A stretch of DNA of 64,000 bases, taken from Pandoraea sputorum. GTDB lineage: Bacteria; Pseudomonadota; Gammaproteobacteria; Burkholderiales; Burkholderiaceae. The stretch is taken from the NCBI RefSeq assembly GCF_000814845.2, contig NZ_CP010431.2:1054001-1118000 (forward strand), written 5' to 3'. Positions 1-9,223 of the stretch are shown piece after piece. Within the stretch, counting starts at the first letter, position 1, and the number at the start of each line of letters is the position of its first letter. A program made the position numbers and the translations under genes. Under the pieces are notes generated by a model that was not told the origin of the DNA, did no database searches, and saw only the letters and a program-made list of their open reading frames with translations.

Positions 1-71
1 CGATCAAGACCGCTTTCGGCGACGCTGCGCAGACCTGCAAGAGCTGCCACGACAGTTTCCGCGCGAAGTAA
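1..71 (+). CDS. C-terminal end of a cytochrome c (c'-like)
   Basis: Only the last 22 codons are in the window, read from position 3. They end in a CKSCH haem-attachment motif followed by DSFRAK and a stop. A CXXCH placed a few residues from the C-terminus is typical of class II cytochromes c (cytochrome c'), periplasmic haem proteins. The convergent neighbour is a cytochrome b561, a frequent electron-transfer partner. The family call rests on this short tail. Confidence 0.7.
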   Translation, partial: IKTAFGDAAQTCKSCHDSFRAK

Positions 72-106
72 GCTGTCTGGCATGTCTGGCGTGTTCTACG
101 CGCCAA

Positions 107-142
107 CAAAAAAGCCGGTCGTTTTAAGCGACCGGCTTTTTT
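107..142 (+). terminator. Rho-independent terminator
   Basis: A 10-bp stem (aagccggtcg / cgaccggctt) with a 7-nt loop is flanked by an A-run and a T-run, so it can end both the cytochrome c gene and the convergent cytochrome b561 gene. Confidence 0.85.
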
Positions 143-183
143 CATTGGGGCGACGCCGACATCGGTCGGCCCTTGGTGCGTCG

Positions 184-879
184 TCAATATGACGGCAACG
201 CCGCCACCGCCGGTGTGAGATGCACGATGCGGTACACGAGTGCCGACGCCAGCACGATCAGCACCAGCGCGCCCGCGCGCACCCGCCAGTCGTCACGTGC
301 CGGATGCACGGGGCCGGGCAGCGTCTTGTCGCCGAGAATCATCGGCCGCACCAGATCCTTCTTGCGTGCGATGCGGTAATACACAATCGCCAGCACATGC
401 AATGCCACCAGCGCGATCAGCACCCACTGATTACGCAGATGCCAGCCGGTGAGCATGTCGCTCGTATCCTTGTCGATGAACTTGACGAGCGGTCCGTCGT
501 TGAAGATATCGTCGTTCGAGAACAGGCCCAGCGCGACCTGAATGCCGAAGAACAACAGCATGGCGATGACCGAGAGGCCGCCGAGCGGCGTGTGTCCCGC
601 GAAGCGCGCCTGCATGTCCGACGCTTCCGACGTGCTGCGCAGCGAGCGGACGAACGTGCGCGGCCCGGTCATGAACGCAGAGAAACGCGCATAGCGCGGA
701 CCGGCGATGCCCCAGATCAAGCGGAAGATCAGCAACGCGAGCACGGCGTAGCCGCACCAGAAGTGATAGATCATCGCGTTGCCACCAGTCTTGGCGGTGA
801 CGTAGGCGGCGACGGCCAGTACCACGAACGACCAGTGGAACAAACGTGTCGGCAAGTCCCAGATGCGTATCGGCTTCAT
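184..879 (-). CDS. Cytochrome b561 family protein
   Basis: This 231-residue membrane protein begins MKPIRIWDLPTRLFHWSF, the classic N-terminus of the bacterial cytochrome b561 / Ni-Fe hydrogenase b-subunit family, with the first haem-ligand His in the FHW motif. Further candidate ligands lie in YHFWCGY (near residue 40), GWHLRNQW (near residue 146) and ALHVLAIVYY (near residue 160). Four or five hydrophobic segments are visible. It probably passes electrons between the quinone pool and a periplasmic c-type cytochrome; the convergent cytochrome c gene at the window start is the obvious partner. Confidence 0.85.
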   Translation of the reverse strand: MKPIRIWDLPTRLFHWSFVVLAVAAYVTAKTGGNAMIYHFWCGYAVLALLIFRLIWGIAGPRYARFSAFMTGPRTFVRSLRSTSEASDMQARFAGHTPLGGLSVIAMLLFFGIQVALGLFSNDDIFNDGPLVKFIDKDTSDMLTGWHLRNQWVLIALVALHVLAIVYYRIARKKDLVRPMILGDKTLPGPVHPARDDWRVRAGALVLIVLASALVYRIVHLTPAVAALPSY

Positions 880-1061
880 CGGCGTGAAAATTCGTAAATT
901 GCGAATTCCGCGAGATTACCGCAAGCCCGTGGCGCGTGCACGTTCGGCAGGGGGCATCCACGTTGTGAAACCACCCGCATCGGGAGTCGGACATTCGCTG
1001 TCAGGCTGGCAGCCATTTCCACGCAGGTCTCGTTTGCGCCCGCGCAACGGGCCGTCCAGCC

Positions 1062-3197
1062 ATGACTCGCACGTCTGCCGATATCCCGGCGGCGACGCTC
1101 GCCTCGCCAGCCGATCCCCGACTCCCTTGCTTGCTGCGCCTATGTGCGGTCGTCATGCTCGCGACGTGGCTTGGCAATCTGCTGATCCGTGGCTTCGGCG
1201 TCATGGCGCTTACGCCCGACGCGCACTACGTTGCTGTCACCACGAGTGCGCGTGAATGGATGCTCTGGCTCTGGTACGGCATGCGCTATGACGTCTTGCT
1301 AAGCAGTTGGGGAGTGTTGGCATGGCTGCTGCCGTTGGCGATCGGGCGGGCGATGTTCGCGTCGACACCTGCCATGCGGGCGACTTTCGTCGCGGGGGTC
1401 GTGCTCTGGTTTGTCACCGTGAACGCAGCGGGACTGGTCGAACACTTCTACCTGCGATACTTCGGTGTGCCGTTCGGCCCTCAGATCTTCAGCATTTTTG
1501 ACGACGATGTCGGCGTCGCCATGGACGCCGCAGCCCATCTGCTCCCCGTAGGCACGGCGTTGCTGTGCGCGTTGGGGCTGGCGCTTATGCAGACGTGGTG
1601 CACGCTGCGCCTGACGCTGGTCCCGCAGCGACGGGCAACATGGCGCGACGCCATCGTGCAGATCGCGGTGATCACGATGCTTTGGATGGCTGCCTGTGGC
1701 GAGCCTGCGGCGCGGCTGACGGCGCAGGAGGGTGTCAGCGTGGCGCGGCGTCCGCTGCTCGACGAGTTGCTCGTCAACACGCCTGTGCGGCTTTACCTCG
1801 CGCTGCGGCAAAGCCGGGAAGCCCCCGGGCGGGCCGACAGCCCGAATCGTGCGCTGAAGTCGCATGGTTTCGAAAATGCCGCTGCGCTCGCCCAGGCCTT
1901 GCGTGTCGCTGGCCGGAGCAGCAAAGGAGACGAAGGAGACGATGGTGGCGAGGGGCATGCGTACGATCCGACAGCGGCGCTTCAGCGCGCGGCGTGGCAT
2001 CGCACGCCGCCCAACGCCATGCTGGTGGCGCATCCGCCGCATGTCGTCTTCGGACTGATGGAAGGGTGGGGTGGTTACGGATTGTCGCTCGATGCCGACG
2101 GATTTCCCATCGCAGGCGCGATGCGCAGACATCTGGACGCCGGATGGTGGTTCCGGCATGCCGTCGCGGCGCGCTCCGATACGATCTCCACGCTCGAGCA
2201 TCTGCTGATCAACAGCGGTAGCCAGTCGTTGATGCTGACGGACAGTGCGGTGCCGATGCCGTTCACGTGTGCCGCCGCCGGACCGTTCCGGCAAAAGGGA
2301 TATCGAACGGTCTTCGTCTACGGCGGCGCACGTACGTGGCGGCATATCGACCGTGTCATGCGTCAGCAAGGGTTTGACGACGTGATCACGCAGGCCGATA
2401 TCGTCGCGCGCTATCCGCGAGCCGACACCGGCACCTACGGCGTGTACGACGGCTATCTCTGGCGCTATGTGCACGACATGCTGGAGGAAGCCGACGCGCG
2501 CGGCCAACCGTTGTTCGTCTTCGCGCTGACGATGAGCAACCACTGGCCCTTCAACGTGCCTGACGATGCGGCGACCGGCCCGTTCGACCTGACGAAGGGA
2601 TGGCGCACGTCACCCGCCAACGCGGCGGAGCGAGACGAACGTCAGCGCGGCATACGCGCCTATCGCTACGCTATGGATGCGCTTGGCGACTTCATCGACC
2701 GTCTCAAATATTCACCGATGAGTTCGCACACGATTCTGGTGGCGACGGGCGATCATCGTGCGCCGCAATGGCGCGATCTGGATAACGCGTCGCTCTCGCC
2801 GTTCGAGCGTTATCACGTGCCGATCTATTTGCGCGTGCCGCGTGCGTATGCGCCGATGGGGCCGGTGCGGCTGAACGACTTCGTCGGCCATCGCGACATC
2901 TTCCCCACGCTCTATCATCTCGCCCTTTCGGACGCGCCTTACGTGGGGTTCGGTGAACCGCTATTCGGTGTGGTGCCGATCGCACGTCGCTATGCGGTGG
3001 CGCAACAGCGCTATCTGTTCTCCACGCAAGGGGCACAGGATCTGCGCAGCGGCGTGCGCTATACCCACGTGGAAGGCGGCGACGCCGACGTGCTCGGGCA
3101 GCAAGCCGCAGACGCTAACGCATTGCTCGCGCTGTCGGAATGGTTTGGGGAGATGCAACGACTGACGAGGCCTGCGCCTGCCGCTTCGAAGGAATAG
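1062..3197 (+). CDS. LTA synthase / phosphoglycerol transferase family membrane protein
   Basis: The protein has 711 residues. The first roughly 220 hold about five hydrophobic segments and the rest is a sulfatase-fold domain facing the periplasm. Family landmarks are VVFGLMEGWGGYGLS at the start of the domain, the region DTISTLEHLL where the nucleophilic Thr is expected, MSNHWPF (metal or substrate His) and VATGDHRAPQW (the Asp-His metal pair). In Gram-negatives such enzymes transfer phosphoglycerol-type groups to periplasmic glucans or other glycans; the acceptor here is unknown. It is a single gene, transcribed divergently from cytochrome b561. The ATG at 1062 lacks a strong ribosome-binding site, so the exact start is less certain. 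Confidence 0.8.
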   Translation: MTRTSADIPAATLASPADPRLPCLLRLCAVVMLATWLGNLLIRGFGVMALTPDAHYVAVTTSAREWMLWLWYGMRYDVLLSSWGVLAWLLPLAIGRAMFASTPAMRATFVAGVVLWFVTVNAAGLVEHFYLRYFGVPFGPQIFSIFDDDVGVAMDAAAHLLPVGTALLCALGLALMQTWCTLRLTLVPQRRATWRDAIVQIAVITMLWMAACGEPAARLTAQEGVSVARRPLLDELLVNTPVRLYLALRQSREAPGRADSPNRALKSHGFENAAALAQALRVAGRSSKGDEGDDGGEGHAYDPTAALQRAAWHRTPPNAMLVAHPPHVVFGLMEGWGGYGLSLDADGFPIAGAMRRHLDAGWWFRHAVAARSDTISTLEHLLINSGSQSLMLTDSAVPMPFTCAAAGPFRQKGYRTVFVYGGARTWRHIDRVMRQQGFDDVITQADIVARYPRADTGTYGVYDGYLWRYVHDMLEEADARGQPLFVFALTMSNHWPFNVPDDAATGPFDLTKGWRTSPANAAERDERQRGIRAYRYAMDALGDFIDRLKYSPMSSHTILVATGDHRAPQWRDLDNASLSPFERYHVPIYLRVPRAYAPMGPVRLNDFVGHRDIFPTLYHLALSDAPYVGFGEPLFGVVPIARRYAVAQQRYLFSTQGAQDLRSGVRYTHVEGGDADVLGQQAADANALLALSEWFGEMQRLTRPAPAASKE

Positions 3198-3213
3198 CGT
3201 CTGAACGACAGAC

Positions 3214-3247
3214 GAAAAAAAACCGCCGGACATGCCGGCGGTTTTTC
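3214..3247. terminator. Bidirectional rho-independent terminator
   Basis: An A-run, the stem accgccgg / ccggcggt around a short loop, and a T-run lie between the convergent phosphoglycerol-transferase-like gene and secF. The structure works on either strand. Confidence 0.85.
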
Positions 3248-3264
3248 CGTGAGCGACACGTGAA

Positions 3265-4242
3265 TCAGACACGTGCGCCGAAGTTCGGATCGTTGCGATC
3301 CAGCCCTTCTTCGTCATCCTTGCTGCCATGCTTGATGAGGTCTTCGCGCTTCACGCCGAACCACATCGCAAGCGCTGCGGCCACGAACACCGACGAGTAG
3401 ATACCGAACAGAATACCCACGGTCAGGGCGAGTGCGAAGTAGTGCAGCGTCTGGCCGCCGAAGAAGAACATCGACAGCACCATCATTTCCGTACTCGCGT
3501 GCGTGATGATGGTCCGCGACATCGTCGTCGTAATGGCGTGGTCGATGACTTCCTGCACGGTCGCCTTGCGCATCTTGCGGAACGTCTCGCGAATCCGGTC
3601 GAAGATAACGACCGATTCGTTCACCGAGTAGCCCAGCACGGCCAGTACCCCCGCGAGCACGGCTAGCGAGAACTCCCACTGGAAGAACGCGAAGAAGCCG
3701 AGAATGATCACCACGTCGTGCAAGTTGGCGATCACGCCCGCTACGGCGAATTTCCATTCGAAGCGGAACGACAGGTAGATGATGATGCCGACGACCACGA
3801 AGGTCAGCGCCAGCAGACCGTCCGTGAACAACTCGTGCCCGATCTGCGGACCGACGAATTCCACGCGACGCAGCGACACGTCGGGGGCGTCGGCCTTGAG
3901 CGCGGTCATCACAGCATCGCTTTGCTGCGCGCTGGTGACCTGCTTGCCGTCCGGGCCGCTCTGAATCGGCAGGCGGATCATCACATCGCGCGAGGTGCCG
4001 AAGCTCTGCACCTGCACGTCGCGATAGCCGAGCTTGCCGACTTCGCCACGGATCTTCTCGAGATCGGCTGCCTGCGTATAAGCCACTTCCATGACCGTAC
4101 CGCCGGTGAACTCGATGGACAGGTGCAAGCCCCGCGTGAGCAGGAAGAACACCGCCGCCACGAACGTGAGCGCCGAGACGATGTTGAAGATCAGGGCATG
4201 CCGCATGAACGGCACGTCTTTCTTGATGCGGAAAAATTCCAT
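3265..4242 (-). CDS. secF: Protein translocase subunit SecF
   Basis: The protein has 325 residues, slightly longer than the usual 300-320. It carries an N-terminal transmembrane segment, a periplasmic domain beginning SIEFTGGTVMEVAYTQ, and five C-terminal membrane helices containing the family motif GYSVNESVVIFDRIRE (near residues 205-220). With SecD it uses the proton gradient to pull translocating proteins out of SecYEG into the periplasm. It follows secD by 24 bp and is the last gene of the queA-tgt-yajC-secD-secF strand. The tail after residue 300 is charged and cytoplasmic. Confidence 0.97.
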   Translation of the reverse strand: MEFFRIKKDVPFMRHALIFNIVSALTFVAAVFFLLTRGLHLSIEFTGGTVMEVAYTQAADLEKIRGEVGKLGYRDVQVQSFGTSRDVMIRLPIQSGPDGKQVTSAQQSDAVMTALKADAPDVSLRRVEFVGPQIGHELFTDGLLALTFVVVGIIIYLSFRFEWKFAVAGVIANLHDVVIILGFFAFFQWEFSLAVLAGVLAVLGYSVNESVVIFDRIRETFRKMRKATVQEVIDHAITTTMSRTIITHASTEMMVLSMFFFGGQTLHYFALALTVGILFGIYSSVFVAAALAMWFGVKREDLIKHGSKDDEEGLDRNDPNFGARV

Positions 4243-4266
4243 GACTGTTTCCTCTCGCGCCTGCGG

Positions 4267-6159
4267 TTATTGCTCGCCTGCGTCGGGTGCGTTCGTCGCA
4301 CCATCCGGGCGCCAGACCTGACCGATCGCCAGCGACTTGAGCTTGCGACGGCCGCCGTACCACAGGTTGACCAGACCGCGCGAGAAGAACACGGCGGAGA
4401 ACATCGAGGTCAGAATACCCAGGCAGTGCACCACAGCGAACGCGCGCACCGGACCCGAACCGAAGGCCAGCAGCGCCAGACCGGCGATGAGCGTGGTCAC
4501 GTTCGAGTCCAGAATGGTCGCCCAGGCATGTTCGAAGCCCAGCGAAATCGCCTTCTGGGCCGACGCACCACCGCGCAACTCTTCACGGATACGTTCGTTG
4601 ATCAGCACGTTCGCGTCGATGGCCATACCGAGCGTGAGCGCGATAGCGGCGATACCCGGCAGCGTGAGCGTGGCCTGCATCAGCGAGAGCGCAGCCACGA
4701 GCAGCAGCAGGTTGAACATCAGTGCGATGACCGAGAACACGCCGAACAGCATGTAGTACGCCATCATGAACACGGCGATGGCGAGGAAGCCATACATCAC
4801 CGAGTCGACACCCTTATGGATGTTGTCGGCACCGAGGCTCGGGCCAATCGTACGTTCTTCGATGATTTCCATCGGCGCGGCGAGCGAGCCGGCGCGCAGC
4901 AGCAGCGCCAGATCGTTTGCGCCCTGTGCCGAGCCCATGCCGGTGATCTGGAAGCTCTGACCCAGTTCGCCGCGGATGGTCGCCACAGTGAGCACTTCGC
5001 CCTTGCCCTTCTCGAACAGCACGATGGCCATCGGCTTGCCGATGTTGTCGCGCGAGACGTCGCGCAGCACACGGCCACCGGCGGCGTCGAGCTTGATGTT
5101 CACCGACGGTTGCTGGTGATCGTCGAAGCCTGCCGAGGCGCTCGTGATGCGGTCGCCACTGAAGATCACCTGACGCTTGAGCAGGACCGGTGCACCGTTG
5201 CCGTGCAGGAACAGTTCGTCCTGCGGCGGCACCGGCGTGTCGGCCGACACGATGCGCGGGGCATCCGGATCGGCCAGACGTGCTTCAAGCGTTGCGGTAC
5301 GTCCGATGATGTCCTTGGCCTTGGCGGTGTCCTGCACGCCGGGCAACTGCACGACGATGCGGTCCGGGCCTTCCTGCTGAATCACCGGTTCGGCCACGCC
5401 CAGTTCGTTCACCCGGTTATGCAGCGTGACGATGTTCTGCTTGACGGCGTTGTCCTGCACCGCGCGGCGGGCGGCTTCCGTGAACGCGCCCACGACCTTG
5501 AACGCGCCGTTCGCAGCGGGCTGCGTGGTGTAGGAGAGGTCGGGCAGGCCGTCGCTCAGCGCGTTGCGGGCGCGCTCGGCGTCTGCCTGCGAGCTGAACG
5601 CGGCTTCGATGCCGGTGTCCGTGCGTGTCACGCCGTTGTGGCGGATGTTCTTGTCACGCAGCAGCGTACGGGCGTCAGCGGCAGACGCATCCAGACGCTT
5701 GGTGATGGCGCCAGCCATGTCGACTTGCAGCAGGAAGTGCACACCGCCACGCAGGTCGAGGCCGAGGTACATCGGCAGCGCGTGGATTTTGGAGAGCCAT
5801 TCCGGCGAGGCCGAGAGCAGGTTGAGCGCGACGACGAAAGTCGGATCGGTCGCGTCGGTGTTCAGCGACGTCTGGAGAAGATCCTTGGCGCGCAGCTGCG
5901 TGTCGGTATCGGCAAAGCGGATACGCACGCTCGGGTTGTTGCCCGTGCTGTCGAACACTGCGCCGGTATAGGCGATGTTCTGAGCCTTGAGCGCGTCTTC
6001 GGCGCGCGAGAGCGTCGAGGGATCGACCTTGACGGTCGCCTTGACGCTGGAAATCTGTACCGCCGGCGTTTCACCGAACAGGTTCGGCAGCGTGTAGAGC
6101 ACCCCGATGGCGAGGGCCACCAGAATGACGATGTACTTCCAGAGAGGATAGCGATTCAT
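4267..6159 (-). CDS. secD: Protein translocase subunit SecD
   Basis: The protein has 630 residues, normal for the family. It begins MNRYPLWKYIVILVALAIGVLYTLPN (first membrane helix), followed by a large periplasmic region containing GLDLRGGVHFLLQVD (near residue 150) and a C-terminal membrane domain with GMAIDANVLINERIREEL (near residue 500), the conserved Asp/Arg motif of the SecDF proton channel. SecD and SecF form one membrane complex on SecYEG. The gene lies between yajC and secF on the same strand and is presumably co-transcribed with both. Confidence 0.97.
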   Translation of the reverse strand: MNRYPLWKYIVILVALAIGVLYTLPNLFGETPAVQISSVKATVKVDPSTLSRAEDALKAQNIAYTGAVFDSTGNNPSVRIRFADTDTQLRAKDLLQTSLNTDATDPTFVVALNLLSASPEWLSKIHALPMYLGLDLRGGVHFLLQVDMAGAITKRLDASAADARTLLRDKNIRHNGVTRTDTGIEAAFSSQADAERARNALSDGLPDLSYTTQPAANGAFKVVGAFTEAARRAVQDNAVKQNIVTLHNRVNELGVAEPVIQQEGPDRIVVQLPGVQDTAKAKDIIGRTATLEARLADPDAPRIVSADTPVPPQDELFLHGNGAPVLLKRQVIFSGDRITSASAGFDDHQQPSVNIKLDAAGGRVLRDVSRDNIGKPMAIVLFEKGKGEVLTVATIRGELGQSFQITGMGSAQGANDLALLLRAGSLAAPMEIIEERTIGPSLGADNIHKGVDSVMYGFLAIAVFMMAYYMLFGVFSVIALMFNLLLLVAALSLMQATLTLPGIAAIALTLGMAIDANVLINERIREELRGGASAQKAISLGFEHAWATILDSNVTTLIAGLALLAFGSGPVRAFAVVHCLGILTSMFSAVFFSRGLVNLWYGGRRKLKSLAIGQVWRPDGATNAPDAGEQ

Positions 6160-6252
6160 AGCAGCGGGCTAGGGTGATGCCTCGTGGCAAACCGTGCTTC
6201 AGACCGTCTTGCATGGCAACGCAGGACGTGTAGACCGGCGTCGCCATGCACT

Positions 6253-6276
6253 GCGGCCGCCGGTAAGGGCGGCCGC
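6253..6276. other. GC-rich hairpin between yajC and secD
   Basis: A near-perfect inverted repeat, gcggccgcc and gggcggccgc around a 5-nt loop, sits in the 135-bp gap between yajC and secD. There is no T-run on the minus strand, so it looks like an intercistronic hairpin (mRNA stability or attenuation) rather than a full terminator. Confidence 0.5.
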
Positions 6277-6294
6277 GTGCGGTGGTGCAAACGA

Positions 6295-6621
6295 TCAGAG
6301 CGCCTTGATGGTGCCCTTCGGCAGCAACGTGGTGATAGCGCCCTTCTGCACGTTGATCTCGACGTTGTCGGCGATTTCAACGGTCACGAAGGTTTCGCCG
6401 ACCTTCGAGATACGACCGGCCAGGCCACCCGAGGTCACGACTTCGTCGCCCTTGGCGAGTGCGGCCAGCATGTTGCGGGTCTCTTTCTGACGCTTCATCT
6501 GCGGACGGATCATGATGAAGTACAGCACCACGAACATCAGCACGAGCGGCAAGAAGCTCATCAGGTTGCTGGTCGGGCTGGCGGCGCCTGCCGTCTGAGC
6601 GAAGGCTTCGGAAATCAGCAC
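6295..6621 (-). CDS. yajC: Preprotein translocase subunit YajC
   Basis: This 108-residue protein has one membrane helix, FLPLVLMFVVLYFIMIRPQ, followed by KRQKETRNMLAALAKGDEVVTSGG, the textbook YajC signature, and a small basic cytoplasmic domain. YajC joins the SecDF complex. It lies upstream of secD on the same strand and downstream of tgt, an order common in proteobacteria. A ggagaa sequence lies just before the ATG. Confidence 0.97.
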   Translation of the reverse strand: MLISEAFAQTAGAASPTSNLMSFLPLVLMFVVLYFIMIRPQMKRQKETRNMLAALAKGDEVVTSGGLAGRISKVGETFVTVEIADNVEINVQKGAITTLLPKGTIKAL

Positions 6622-6795
6622 GTTCGGTTCTCCTTATGTAAGACGTGTAAAAGCCGCGTGTGGCCGGTCTCAGGACACGCGCGGCGTGTGTTTCGGTGCG
6701 AGGATGCAGCATCCAAGCCCGGCATTTTACCACTGCCCGACCCCGTTCCCGGGGGATTCGGTGGCCGAGCCAAACGCCTCGGCGCACCGGCCACG

Positions 6796-8064
<1,269 letters not shown>

Positions 8065-9147
8065 TCAGGCGGCAGCCTTCGGGGTGTCCTGAATCTCTAC
8101 GCGCGAGAGGATCATCGCGTCGCCATAGCTGAAGAAGCGATAACGCTGCTCGATGGCGTGACGATAGGCCGCGCGGATCGTCTCCATGCCCGAGAACGCC
8201 GACACGAGCATGAGCAGCGTGGACTTGGGCAGGTGGAAGTTGGTCACGAGCCGGTCGACCAGTTGGAAGCGGTAACCCGGTGTGATGAAGATGTCCGTCT
8301 CGGCGCTGCCGGCGCGCAGCGTGCCGGGTGCGCCCCCGGCGGCGAGCGCGGCTTGAGCGCCCGATTCCAGCGCGCGCATCGACGTCGTGCCAACGGCGAT
8401 CACCCGGCCGCCGCGTGCACGGGTGGCGGCAATGGCGTCGACCAGCGCGGGCGTGATCTCGTACCACTCCGAGTGCATCTTGTGTTCGCCGATGTTGTCT
8501 ACGCGCACGGGCTGGAACGTGCCCGCACCCACGTGCAGGGTCAACGTGGCGCGCTGGACGCCGAGGGCGTCGAGACGGGCGAAGAGGGCGTCGTCGAAGT
8601 GCAGGCCGGCCGTCGGTGCGGCCACGGCGCCCGGATTGCGGGCGTAGACGGTCTGGTAACGGGTCTCGTCGGCGGCGTCGGCATCGTGTTCGATGTACGG
8701 CGGCAGCGGCAGACGGCCGTAGGTTTCCAGCAGCGTGTAGCAGTCTTCGGGGAAGTGCAGCGTGTAGAACGGCTCGACGCGTTCTCCGACGGTGACGTCG
8801 AAAGCATCCGCCAAATGCAGTACGGTGCCGGGCGCGGGGCTCTTGCTGGCACGGATCTGTGCCAGCACGGTGCGGTTGTCGATCACGCGCTCGACGAGCA
8901 CTTCGATCTTGCCGCCGCTGGCTTTCTGACCGAACAGGCGCGCTTTGATGACACGTGTGTCGTTGAACACGAGCAGGTCGCCGGGGGCGAGCAGGCCGGG
9001 CAGATCGGCAAAGCTGCGGTCGTACAGGTGCGGCGGCGTGACGCTGCCGTCGACCTCCAGCAAGCGGCTGGCGGTACGCTCGGTGAGCGCGGTCTGCGCG
9101 ATCAGTTCGGGCGGCAGGTCGAAATCGAAATCGGAAAGGGTATACAT
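8065..9147 (-). CDS. queA: S-adenosylmethionine:tRNA ribosyltransferase-isomerase
   Basis: The protein has 360 residues and starts [18 protein letters not shown]. It contains [44 protein letters not shown] and [23 protein letters not shown] (given in parts of the same segment), all typical QueA motifs. It converts preQ1-tRNA to epoxyqueuosine-tRNA using the ribosyl part of SAM. It lies upstream of tgt on the same strand, so the two queuosine steps are linked; the promoter region is shared with the divergent recG. Confidence 0.97.
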   Translation of the reverse strand: MYTLSDFDFDLPPELIAQTALTERTASRLLEVDGSVTPPHLYDRSFADLPGLLAPGDLLVFNDTRVIKARLFGQKASGGKIEVLVERVIDNRTVLAQIRASKSPAPGTVLHLADAFDVTVGERVEPFYTLHFPEDCYTLLETYGRLPLPPYIEHDADAADETRYQTVYARNPGAVAAPTAGLHFDDALFARLDALGVQRATLTLHVGAGTFQPVRVDNIGEHKMHSEWYEITPALVDAIAATRARGGRVIAVGTTSMRALESGAQAALAAGGAPGTLRAGSAETDIFITPGYRFQLVDRLVTNFHLPKSTLLMLVSAFSGMETIRAAYRHAIEQRYRFFSYGDAMILSRVEIQDTPKAAA

Positions 9148-9223
9148 CAGCGTTTACAATGCGTAGCAACCGACATTTTACTTGTTTCGTCCAAACGCTT
9201 CCCAAGCCCTGACTCGCGACTGC

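Noticed and set aside
3718..6177. An 819-codon open frame on the plus strand opposite secD and secF
   Set aside because: It is antisense to two clearly conserved genes, is rich in His, Arg, Gln and Asp as expected for the complementary frame of GC-rich DNA, and shows no domain.
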